This document shows positions 1-10,100 of a stretch of DNA of 64,000 bases, piece by piece. The notes under the pieces were generated by a model, which had not been told where the DNA came from, did not search any database, and saw only the letters and a program-made list of their open reading frames with translations. Position 1 is the first letter of the stretch. Every line of letters starts with the position of its first letter. The translations under genes were made by a program, and so were the position numbers. The DNA is taken from the NCBI GenBank assembly GCA_015680685.1, contig MNCI01007763.1, positions 42,970-106,969 of the forward strand, in the 5' to 3' direction. This DNA comes from Gnetum montanum. Taxonomy: Eukaryota; Streptophyta; Gnetopsida; Gnetales; Gnetaceae.

Positions 1-183
1 TATGGTTTAGTCTAGATGAGGTGTATGATGTGTTCCTAATTCTAACGCTACTCCTAAAGGCAGTGGAAAATAATATTAACTAATATAAACTAAGAGGAAA
101 AGGGTAAGAAAATCTAATCTAGCCTAAGTGCGATGAGCAACTAATTCCTTGATCAACCGTACACATCTTGGACTTCGTGCATG

Positions 184-310
184 ACTACCATTGGGACTAC
201 CATGCATAGATCCTAGGTACACCACTGGGATTACCAAGCACAGATCCCAAATACGCCACTGGGTTACCAAGCGTAGATCCTAGCTACACCACTAGGCTAC
301 CAAGTAGCCA
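184..310 (-). repeat. About 32-bp tandem array in the transcribed part of LTR E
   Basis: Four degenerate units carry the core ACTGGGNTTACCAAGC followed by a TAGATCC-like tail. Related cores occur at the equivalent place, downstream of the TATA box, in LTRs A (13099-13145), B and C (33590-33660), in two or three copies. The array is therefore a shared feature of these LTRs and not random low complexity. Confidence 0.6.
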
Positions 311-705
311 CACTTAAATGCTCATAATCAAGTCGTACTCGTTCCGCTTTTATGAGGTTAAGGGTGAGAGACTAATCGTGATGAGTAACCGATTTCTTGA
401 CTAGCCGTACACATTCGTAGATGCTCGTAATCAAGTTGTACTCATACCACATTATGAAAGCAACAAATAACATTAAATAAATAACAAATAAATAAACTAA
501 GTGAATACTGCAATGATGAAGTAATCTTGATCTTTATTGCCGATCATGTGCGTGTCCAAGTACGGCACACTCGAATAAAGACACCGTACAATTACATTCA
601 CCACATTGCGGGTAGACATGGGAAAAATTCTAACTCTAGAGGGATCAAACTGCCAGAGCTTTGCTACTCTAAAACTGGGATTCCGAACAAGGGAGAGTCG
701 TGTCT

Positions 706-713
706 TATTTATA
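706..713 (-). promoter_or_regulatory. TATA box of LTR E
   Basis: TATAAATA on the minus strand, just downstream of the GCGATATCGC array in a U3-like setting. It marks the presumed transcription start of element E shortly below 690. Confidence 0.55.
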
Positions 714-749
714 GATATGGCGACGGACTGCTATATCGTAGGGGAAGAT

Positions 750-823
750 GCGATATCGTGTATGCGATATCGCGGGGGATGCGATATCGCGGCGGACGCG
801 ATATCATGTACGCGATATCGCGG
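750..823 (-). repeat. GCGATATCGC palindrome array in U3 of LTR E
   Basis: Five copies of GCGATATC (four followed by G) start at 750, 764, 781, 798 and 812, spaced 14 or 17 bp, with a decayed copy (GCTATATCG) at 730. The ideal unit is a 10-bp perfect palindrome. The array lies just upstream of the TATA box in the LTR's own orientation, the place where transcription-factor sites of an LTR enhancer are expected. CpGs are kept here although they are heavily lost elsewhere in the elements. Confidence 0.8.
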
Positions 824-846
824 CCTATGCGAATCACGTCTCATCA

Positions 847-1380
847 ACTAGGTTGCCAAGTGTCAGACATATGTTCAAGGTGGTCATGCTTATGTGTTCT
901 CATGGATTACGAAAACGTACTCTAACTATAAAGCGATAAGAAAAGAATTAAAATTATTAAAGTGTGATAACAAAATAATTAGAATTATTAAATTATTAAA
1001 ATATTAATGCCTAAGTAATCTAGTTCAAATGCTGTAAGGAATGTTCAAAAAGCTCGTCTTTATTGTCATTCACGCCAATGGGCTTAGGTATAGTAGCACT
1101 CAAATAAAGAGTTGTACACTCTTCAAACTATGTCTATGATCACTTGGAAAATAATCTAACTCCTATGCAAACAAATTGCAAGAGCTTCACTTCAAGTTGA
1201 ACAAAAGGTGCCATAAATGCGATGGGTGCATGCATATTTATAGCAAAAAAATGGACTCTACATTGACAAGGCCATGTTAATGCCTAGAAAGATATGTCGA
1301 TGGGGTCATGTCTATGCGGCCATGTTGATGAGGCTTCATCGACGCGAGCTAATCGATGTAGTGGACTGGCTACTTCATGA
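847..1380 (-). repeat. 3' LTR of element A (U3/R part, truncated by LTR E)
   Basis: Aligns along its length with 13127-13658. It starts (minus strand) TCATGAAG at 1380, a changed TGATGAAG. It holds the GAGGCC/CATCGA-rich U3 repeats (about 1290-1370) and the TATA motif TATAAATA around 1239-1246. It breaks off at 846/847. Confidence 0.85.
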
Positions 1381-1394
1381 TACCTCCATGACTG
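1381..1394 (-). promoter_or_regulatory. Polypurine tract of element A
   Basis: Minus strand CAGTCATGGAGGTA abuts the 3' LTR. C has the identical sequence at 45521-45534, and B and D have GTTGTGGGGTA and CATGGGGGTA at the same place. Confidence 0.7.
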
Positions 1395-1618
1395 AGTGAA
1401 AACTCATCCTCGAGTTTGTTACAATTTGAAAGGTATGAGGTTACTAGCGATACACATTGTAAAACATATCAATACACACGCTGATGCTAGCAACACACCA
1501 AGTGCTCGAGTGTACGGAAGAAAATTATAAAACTATGGTGTTTGTGAACAATAAAATTGAACATCTTGACAATAATCGACTCACAACCCTATCGAGATGC
1601 TGAAGTTGCTAAAGAGAA

Positions 1619-4444
1619 TCATACAATTCCTAGTGGTAGTGTTTCTGATGGGCCCTCACTAGCTTCAGGTGCATGTGGTGGTTGAGGTGGTGGTTGTGGT
1701 TTTCCTATAGCTATTGAAACTTCTAGAGGTAATTGAAAAGCCTCCAACAAAGTCCCAATTTTATCTTCTTTACTTCTAGGATCATTCACAGTCCAAGTGG
1801 CTTCACCAATGTGTGCCAGAATAGGAACATCCCAAGGACATGGAAGTGTAGGAAAGAGCTCCTTTAAGTTGACAAACCAAGCAACAAACTTTTTTTGTTT
1901 GATATAAAACACGTGGATTGATGCTTGCAACCACTAATAGTCATTCATTAATCAAGCTAATTTCTTTGCAATAGAGTGTTTCCCTTCAAAGTGGGTGTGA
2001 AGAACTTTTAGTTCCACATTTGCTGTTTCTAGCTTTTGCTTTGTATCTTTATGTACCTTGAACTCACCCTCATATAAAGAATACAAGGTGGTCACTTGCT
2101 TCTCAACGTCTGACCGTAGCCTCCTAGCTGTAAGCATGGCTAGGATTGTATAACAAAGGTTGGCTAGTTCTGTATATTCTATCATTTTTTTAATCTACAA
2201 CTCCTTGAGATGAATCTCAACTTGGTTGTAAGCATTTAATCCATCAAAGATGGGTTACCATACCTCACCTCCTTCCTTGAGCTGTTGGAGGGATTGATTC
2301 ATCTTAGCCTTTGTGACTTGGATTTTTTTATCATTAATTTCTTTTTACAATCCCACCTAGTCTTTGTAGTGATTTTTCACTCATTCAAACTTGAGTGCGT
2401 CATTCTTCCAAGTGGTGATTTCAATGGCTATCTTCTATCGCAAGGCTCAAACTTCCTCCATTGTCAAATTACAATTTTTGGTAGCCAATCTTCTCATGTC
2501 AGTGTTTACCCTAGCCAGGTCCTCCTACTATTGGTTGATAAAATCCTTCATTTTTTGATTTTTGAGACCAACATTGCACAAAGGATGAACTTCTATGGTC
2601 AATCGAACATTCTCCTATAATAAGAACAAGCTTCCACTAAGGACTTGTTGAAGATCACCGACTCTCACTTGTACTTGACCTTTTGAAGCTTAGTTTGAAG
2701 CTGTTGAAGAGCTTCATCTTTGATGACTTCATGGTTCAGTATATCCATATCAGCAAGTTGGACCCTTAGTTGGGTAATTTCCATAGCTAAGTGTTGATTT
2801 TCCACTAGAGCTACTTCTAGTTGCCCCTCTAGGATGAGGCACTTTCCCTTTTCTAAGAGAAGCTTTGACTGGGTTGTAGTGATGTTGTTTGGAAGATCAA
2901 AGACAACTAGAAGTGATTGCCTAGTTCCCACTAGTTGGTCCAACAATTCTTCATGTTGTGCTACATGCAGTCTACCACTTTGAGTACCTACAAGCATCTA
3001 CACATCTCTAAGCCCATGTACAGCCAATACAGGGGTTGTAGATGCATTGAGAGTCATGGCGATCATATCAACAACCACTTCTACCATGACTTCCTATCCT
3101 TGGTGCTTTGTAGATAGTTTCCCCTTCACCTTCCTCCAAGCACACCAAGAAAGTAGTAGCATTTCCTAAAATTTCTGAAAATAATTGTTGGGTCATTGAC
3201 AATGTTACTTCTCAAGCACTAGGGTTTGTTCTTGTAAGCACTTGTGTTTGCGTGGCTGAAAGCATCGGCCCTGCCCTCTCTAGAAAGCTCATAGATTGAG
3301 CCACTTATTCTATTTGGCTCAAGATAGGGCAATACATAGAAGGATATCCACCACCGTTGGTTCCTGCTTGTTGCTCCTATTGGTGCAGGAGAAACTATTG
3401 AATCTCACGTATGTGCTCTACGACTGTGCATGAGTCTGAACATGTTGCCTATGCAAATGGTGGAGGCAGTTGTTGCTCTTCCTCTGTTCTTATTATGGTA
3501 GGTGTCTTATCTTTCATCATTTCATGCCACAAGGTAATTAGGGCATGATGAAGTGTGTCATTGGTATATCATGTTATCCCTAACCATTTGCACAATTTCC
3601 TAATCAGGCAGGGAAAGGGCAAAGCTCACCTTCCGCGTTGATTTTCCATGAACTATTTATCAATTTCCAAGAAGAGTAACTATGGAATGTTGATAGGAAA
3701 TTTCCTACTTAAAGTGATACATGCACGAGTAGAAAAGGTTGTGATTTTGCTGGATATTACCATTGGATTTAAGTGGTAAGACACAATTTTGGAGTAAGCT
3801 CTTTTAGCAGTAATCAATGTGCCAAACTCCTTATGGTCTACCGCATAGCATTGCCTGGTCCACTTTGCTTTCACCACAGGGTCTACTTATTTTAAAATTT
3901 CTGCCACATCAGCCCTAATCTCAAGCAACTTAAGAGTTTGCATAATTACCTCTACAGAGTAAGACACATGGATGTCTTTGATTCTTACTCACGACCCCTG
4001 TTGTCGATTTCCCCATAAGAGATAGGTTTCCCCCAAATACCATTCACCACTAGACATGACGATTATCCACATGGGATAATTTTGTAGCTAAGTTCTAACT
4101 TCTTCTAGTGCACTTTCTAGGAATGGTCCAAAGTTTAATTCTTAAAGGATCATTCGTTGTAGCTCTTTCGGCTTGATAGTGTCAAGGAAGGCCCTGGTTA
4201 AAGTGACCTCAAGCCATGGCACTCTTGCTGGAGTCTCATTCCTATGTGATTTCTCTATGGGGACCTCTTCTTTAGGAATCTAATAAATAGATTCCATGTT
4301 GGGTTCCTTGTGGAGAGGGCTAGATGCATGTGAACCCTCTGCATGCTCTTGAGGTCACCTACCCCATTTCCTTCAAGTTCTAGGTCATTTCTCCTAAGGT
4401 TGTGATGGTCCATCCTCCCTTAGATGCCTTGGTTTTTGTGCCAT
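1619..4444 (-). pseudogene. Element A ORF3 (coiled-coil protein, broken)
   Basis: Starts at the ATG right after the predicted acceptor (MAQKPRHLRE) and ends at TGA 1619-1621, about 940 codons, interrupted by stops and shifts. Segments still readable: NFGPFLES and WYLGETYLLWG (about 4130-4030), KWTRQCYAVDHKEFGTLI near 3850, ALPFPCLIRKLCKWLGI near 3590-3630, a long Leu/Glu/Lys/Gln coiled coil about 2997-1952 (for example KKLA end near 1952) and a Pro-rich tail at 1619-1700. The FPCLI..LC stretch recalls, from memory, the 'putative plant transposon protein' domain found near Athila-like elements; this needs a profile search. No signal peptide or membrane segment is clear, so a classical envelope protein is not supported. 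B and C carry colinear copies. Confidence 0.65.
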
Positions 4445-4571
4445 CTGCAAGCACAGCATAACCATGATGATGAGTTAAAACCAACTCTTTGATTAACCCT
4501 AAGAGGTATTTTTAATTAACCCTAACCCTAATCCATAAGCTATCATGGGCCCCCCACAATGTAAAGCATAC
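4445..4571 (-). other. Predicted intron in the ORF3 leader (element A)
   Basis: Donor CCAGAG|GTATGC (exon ends 4572), acceptor GTGCTTGCAG|ATGGC (exon starts 4444). The predicted length is 127 nt. B and C have donor and acceptor at the homologous places, with introns of 304 and 310 nt, so A's is shortened. The ATG follows the acceptor directly. Confidence 0.5.
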
Positions 4572-4717
4572 CTCTGGTAGCCAAAGGATGAAAGAACAGT
4601 TGGATGGGGACAAACAGTAGGAAGGTTATGTGCTCGAGAAAGAGATTGGATGTAGAAAACTTGAAAAACTCCCCTAGCATTATGAGAAAATGGACAAAAT
4701 TTAAAGGCACGACACAC

Positions 4718-4726
4718 ATATATATA
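4718..4726 (-). promoter_or_regulatory. Internal TATA box upstream of ORF3 (element A)
   Basis: TATATATAT on the minus strand, preceded by CATCGAC/GCCCCATCGAC-type repeats (4745-4815) like those of the LTR U3. It lies about 150 bp before the splice donor at 4572, the same spacing as in B and C. Confidence 0.5.
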
Positions 4727-5082
4727 GTGGTTTGGGCACTAGGTCGATGGGGTCGCATAAACAGGGCTGCATAAATGTATGTGGTTGCGTATATAGGGTC
4801 GTGTCGATGCAGCTATTCAACTACATTGACCACCATTGACTGATGAATTAAAGGCCCAAATCTATGAATTTTAGCATAAAAATAGAGTCATTCAAAAGCA
4901 TAGAGATCCAAGAACAGCATGAAACAAAGAGGAAGGAATGTCAATTGCAAAAGAAGAGTCGAATTTAGGAGAACATCATAATATGGAGCTTGGGCGATGG
5001 AGAGCCTCATGATGGTCCGCATAGAAATGGTTGTCATATTATATCAAAGGAGTAGGAGATTAATAAGTGGAACCAAAAGATA

Positions 5083-5165
5083 TGCAAGTGGGTCCTCCCC
5101 ATAGTAGGCTCTAGCCATGTTTACCCTTGCACATCTTCAACCTAGGAGTCTGTGGGCCCCATAGT
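5083..5165 (-). other. Conserved non-coding block after pol (element A)
   Basis: About 85 bp containing ATATGCAAGTGGGTCCT, CATAGTAGGC and GTGGGCCCCATAG (plus strand). Near-identical blocks lie in B (19908-19995), C (41564-41652) and D (58919-59005). No ORF is shared across it, so it may be a structural or regulatory RNA element. Confidence 0.6.
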
Positions 5166-5620
5166 TAATTAATGGTGACCGAGGGTTGATACTCATATGT
5201 CTAAGAACAAACTAAAGGATTTACAAGTACCATAACCAAACCAAGATACATGATCAAAACATGAAACCGAAAATGAGGTGAGGAATGGAGAGCAATGGAT
5301 GAAGGGGAGAGCATGTTGAATGGAGTGCCAAGGTAAAGATTGATACAATCCCTTTGTGAAGTATGTGGTTAAGTGACCTGATAAGAATCTGCTCTAGGTT
5401 TGAATCAAGATTGACCATGGCCAGAAACATCATAGTAATGGACTGATACCAACCCATCCACTCAAGACATACACATGCCCTCAGAGACCAAATCCCATTC
5501 TGTATATAGAAGGAAAGGGAAGTAGGAAGTAAGGAAGGGCCTTAGTTAGAGAGGACCATCTGGCTTGGATAACATGACTTTCAAGTCCCATAACTAGTGC
5601 TTGTAGCTCATTATTTGATT

Positions 5621-5809
5621 CAAGGGGTGTGCTTTGAATTTCCATTATTGTGTTTTTTTATTATTATTTGAATGGGAACCACACCATGCAAGGATATTGG
5701 TTGGTCCAAGGGGTGTGCTTTGAATTCCCGTTGTTGTTTTTCTTTTTCTTTTTCTTTTTTCTTTTATTTTCTTATTTTTTTCAAATGGGAACCACACCAT
5801 GTAAGGACA
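5621..5809 (-). repeat. Post-integrase module, 2 copies (element A)
   Basis: Each copy has a block reading (plus strand) AAGGGGTGTGCTTTGAAT, a pyrimidine-rich tract and GGGAACCACACCATG..AAGGA. In element sense the tract is purine-rich. B has one copy, C two and D three, so copy number varies at a fixed place. Confidence 0.75.
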
Positions 5810-6459
5810 TGTTAGCTTCCTATTATTCATCATCATGGAATGGAAAGGAATCCCTGAGGATAGCAATGCACGAGAGATCGTAGGAAGATATGTAGTCCAC
5901 CACATCCCCTTGAAGTCACACCCTATTCCTTACCACTTAGATCCTTCCCAAGTTCAAAATCCACCAAGGTCAAGAATTTATTGGAGTTGATTAATTGAAA
6001 AGGACCTATACTTCTCTCAATCTCGAGACACCATAGAAAAGTGTGAGTGGCCAAATGTCATGGAATCACTACCTATCGCATGAAAGAAAGTATAACTTAG
6101 TTTTCTGAAACCAAAAATGCTAAGGTAAGAACTAGATATAATATCCAACCCATAATATGCAAACACTCATTAGGAGCAACTACCACACCATTACATCCTG
6201 TGGTAATAAGATGGCTTTATTAGTGAAAATAAATAGAGGAAAATAAAGTAGAATAAAATAGAACAAAACAACTAAAGGTGAAATATATTTATATTTATAT
6301 ATATAAAAGAAAGAGTAGGTAAGAAATGTTAAACATATGAATGATAGTGTAAAACAAAAATGTGTAATACAAAAAATATAAAAAAGGCATGAGAAGCTAG
6401 GATAACTATTTTAGCATGAGTAGTGATCTCCCACATGACTAAGCTTGGAGGAGGAGATT

Positions 6460-9400
6460 TAAAAAATGGAACATGGCTAACCACTTAGCAAAGTGGTAGC
6501 GATCCTAGTTTGGTGTGGTTTATGGAAGGCTTTCAATTGTTACATGTTGACCAAATAAACTTTTGTTGGGTCTTCAGGTTTGTGTATGAGTAGGGCCTCA
6601 GATGCAAAGGTCTTGAAAATAATATAAAGTCCCTCCCACAGTGTTTGAATCTTGCTCTGTTGCAGCACATGTGTGGGGTTCCAGTAGACAACCTTATCTC
6701 CACATTGAAATGTTATCTTTCAAATCCTAAGGTCATGATGGTCATGATGTTGTTTGTTATATACCTTATGCACCTCATTTGATGATAGAATGAGTCGTTC
6801 TCATTGTGCTAGGGATAAGTCAAGACCTAAGACACTTGCAGTGGATAGTGTTCAAAGTTCTACCTGAATTGAAAGTGTTGGTAGTTTTTCATACACCAAA
6901 TCATAAGGGAAGTAGCCTATAGGAATTTTCTAAGTTGAGTAGTAGGCCTAGAGGGTGTCATTAACTTTTGTACTCCAATCCCTCTTATATTTGCTAATCG
7001 TTCTAGTTAGGATCTTTGTAATCTCCCAGTTTTTGACTTCGGCTTGCCCATTGGCTTGGGGGTGATAGGGTGTTGTTAGTTTATGTTCTACTCCCAAATG
7101 TTGCATGATTTTACAAAAATTAGCATCCATGAAGTGAGTGCCATTATCTAAAATGAGTGCACACAGCACCCCAAACCTATTCATTATTTGTTGTTGAGCA
7201 AACCACGTGGCCGTGGTTGAGGAATAGTCAATAAAGGCTTCCACCTCTACCCACTTTGTACAGTAGTCCACCATGACAATAATGTATGTATTCCCAATTG
7301 AAATCAATGTGATGGGGCCCATGAAGTTGATGCCGCAAATGTTGAAGGGCTTTAGTGGTTGAATCCACTATTGAGGTCCCTCCATTCTTATTGTCATCCC
7401 ACCATCTCTTTGACATCGATCACAAGAGCAGATGAACCATTGAGCATCTTTGAAGAGTGTAGGCCAGTAGTAACCTACATGTAGGATCTTAATGGCTATG
7501 CACCTTCCTATGTAATGACCCCCATAAGGGCCCGCATGAGCATCTTGGAGGATGCACAGTTGATCTACATCAGGGACATACCATCAAACCAAGCCATTTG
7601 CACACACCTTGTACAGGTGTCCATTGGTTTTCATGAAGTGCTTGGCTCTATGAAGAAACTCTTGTTTCTTCTGATGATCCAATTCCTTTGGTAGCTCTTG
7701 TATACGAGGATAGGTAAGGATGTCAACAAACCAATTTTATCCTATTGGTGCCTCCTTTACAATTGCTTCAGCAAAGAGGAGTTCATCTGGAAACTAGTCA
7801 AAGAGTGGGCTCTCCTCCTCTGTGCTATCCCATCGTAACCAAGAGAAGTGATTGAAAACCACATTCTCAGTTTCCTTTTTGTCTACCATAGTAAGATTGA
7901 ATTCTTGAAGGATCATGACCCACCGTATAACACAAGGGCTCATTGTTGGTTTCTTCATAAGGAACCAGATGGCACTGTGGTCTGTATGTACAAACACCTT
8001 GTATCCGAGCACATAGTGTCAAAACTTTTCCAAGGTGAATACCACTGCCATTAATTCCTTTTCGGTGATGGTGTAATTTAGCTGAGCACCCACAATACTT
8101 TGGCTTGCATAGTGGATGTAATATGGATGCTTCTGGTCATCCAACTGCATAAGCATAGCCCCCAATGCATAATTAGATGCATCCATCATGATGTGAAATG
8201 GTCTAGACTAATCAGGCGCTCATAGAATTGGAGTCACTATGAGTTTTTGCTTTAGCATTTAGAATGCAAATTCACATTCCCTAGTCCAGACAAACATAGC
8301 ATCTTTCTTTATTAGCTCCACCAATGGCTTGGAGATCTTCGAGAAATTCTTAATGAAGTGCCAGTAGTAGCCATTGTGTCCAAGGAATAACCAAATGTCC
8401 TTTACAGTTCCTAGCTGACTAGTAATTCCTTGAATAACCCTAATTTTCTTAGGATCCACTCTAATCCCTTCTTGTGAAATTTTATGCCACAAAATAATGC
8501 CTTCTTGGACCATCAGGTGGTTCTTTTGCTAGCTGATTCTTAAGTTAGTTTCTACACATCGCTTCAAAACTTGCTCAAGGTAATCCAAGGCTTGCTCAAG
8601 TGTTGCTCCATAGGTGGAGAAGTAATCTATGAAACTTCTACACCATTGCTAATTTGTTGCTGGAAGATGTTGAGGACAAGGTGTTGGAAGGTTGTAGGCA
8701 CATTACACAGGTCAAAGGGCATCTTCTTGTATGCAAAATTCCCCCAGGGACTCATAAACATTATCTTGGCCTAATCCTCTGGCACAATCTAGATTTGATT
8801 ATATCCATTGTAACCATCCAGGAAGCTATAGTAACAATGCCCTGAAATGGTATCCAACACCTAGTCCACAAATGTAAGTGGAAAATGATCCTTAAAAGTT
8901 TCCATATTTAGTAATCAAAAATCAATATAGACTCTCCATTTTCCATTCTTTTTTGGCACAATAATGAGTGGGCTGATTCACTCACTATCCGCAATGGGGT
9001 AGATGAATCCTACCTTCAAAAATTTCTCAATTTCATCCTTGACAATCTATTTAAGTTTGGGATTCAATCATCTTTGCAGCTATCATCATGGCTTCATGGA
9101 AGGGTCAATATAGATTCAATGTTGGCATACCCTAGGATAAATCCCTATTAACTTAGGATATGACCATGCGAAGGTAGTCAACCACTTGTTCACCATCCTT
9201 AGAAACTTCTCTTTTTTCTCTAGAAAAAGAGTGGCATTAATTAGTACTAGCTTACCATTCTGCAAGAATGCATATTCTAGATTGACCAGTAAGGTTTTTA
9301 GTTCTAGGGGCTCTTGTTTAAAGCTTTTAGGGATCTATAGCTTTCCTCAATCAGTAGCATCATTAGTAGTGGAAATTTGTTGATGGAACTATTCTAGTTC

Positions 9401-10100
9401 ATCTATGCTTCCCATATAGGTACATACAAGGCTCTAAAAGGATTCCATGCATAGGGTGCTGCTATGAGAGTCAGCGGTTAGCCACTGGTGCTTTCTTGGT
9501 TAGTGGCTGCTATGTACATGTATCATTGCATTTGTGATTTGACGGCACACCGATTGCATGCTTGAATGGATGCTTGCTTAATAGACTATAGTTGTTGCAC
9601 ACAATTGCACCTAGAGTCACTATATGTGATGCATGGAACACGCTTCTTCTCGATCTTCCAAAAAGGATTTTCCTTGGAAATTTCAAGGGAGAGATCTCGA
9701 AGTCCTAAACATGCATCCACCGTGCTAAGTCATGCTCTTCTTATTATAATTAGCAAGTTCCCTTTGCAATTATCAACATGGATCACCATGAAATTAGCAA
9801 GGTAGGATCACCGACAAATGGTGGTCACAATATCTTCTACCAATCCCAAGGGAATAGTAATGGATTGGTCTACCAACTCAAGCTAAATTTTTCTTTTCTT
9901 CAATGGAGGTAGATTCCAAGTCTTGTACATATCATGTAAAATTAGGTTGACACCTGACCCAAAATCTAGAAGATATTTGCATGGCTTGTTTCCTACCATC
10001 TAAAGGCATATGAGGGGGCTTCTTGGATTAGGAAATTTTCAAGGAAGATGACCCACCTTGATTCAGTCCATCACAGCATGTGTTAACATGACAATTTGCA
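6460..10100 (-). pseudogene. Element A pol: protease, RT, RNase H, integrase (broken)
   Basis: Domains in order on the minus strand: protease with a degenerate active site DFGSG (about 9946-9970); RT about 9060-8230 with DGYNGYNQI near 8810 and a damaged FMDD box near 8630 (FIDY-like); RNase H about 8230-7800, including HTDHSAIWFL; integrase about 7450-6470 with a CX2C zinc finger (CSCDRCQR), catalytic Asp in MVDYCTKW, Asp in LILDNGTHF and Glu in QANGQAE. There is no chromodomain and no second RNase H. These motifs fit the Athila/Tat side of Ty3/gypsy and not chromoviruses. Frameshifts and TAG stops divide it. Confidence 0.88.

Larger units (their letters stand above)
1..846 (-). mobile_element. 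Partial LTR (element E) nested in the 3' LTR of element A
   Basis: Read on the minus strand this starts TGATGAGACGTG at 846 and runs off the window. It has a TATA box (TATAAATA, complement of 706-713) preceded by a palindrome array at 750-823, which is the layout of a U3 promoter. Its TGATGA start is shared with LTRs A, B and C, but the rest of U3 is different, so it is a related subfamily. At 846/847 the sequence switches abruptly to the LTR of element A (compare 13127 onward), marking an insertion point. The U5 end, any internal region and the target duplication lie outside the window, so it could be a solo LTR or one end of a complete element. Confidence 0.7.

Noticed and set aside
750-823. 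CRISPR-like array
   Set aside because: Units are 14-17 bp with no true spacers, in a plant LTR promoter.
527-939. Overlapping ORFs rich in Arg/Tyr/Ile (MRYRG repeats)
   Set aside because: They are translations of the GCGATATCGC array in an LTR, opposite to the LTR's transcription.
1619-4444. ORF3 as a retroviral envelope protein
   Set aside because: No signal peptide, transmembrane helix or furin-like site was visible; coiled coil and Pro-rich tail only.
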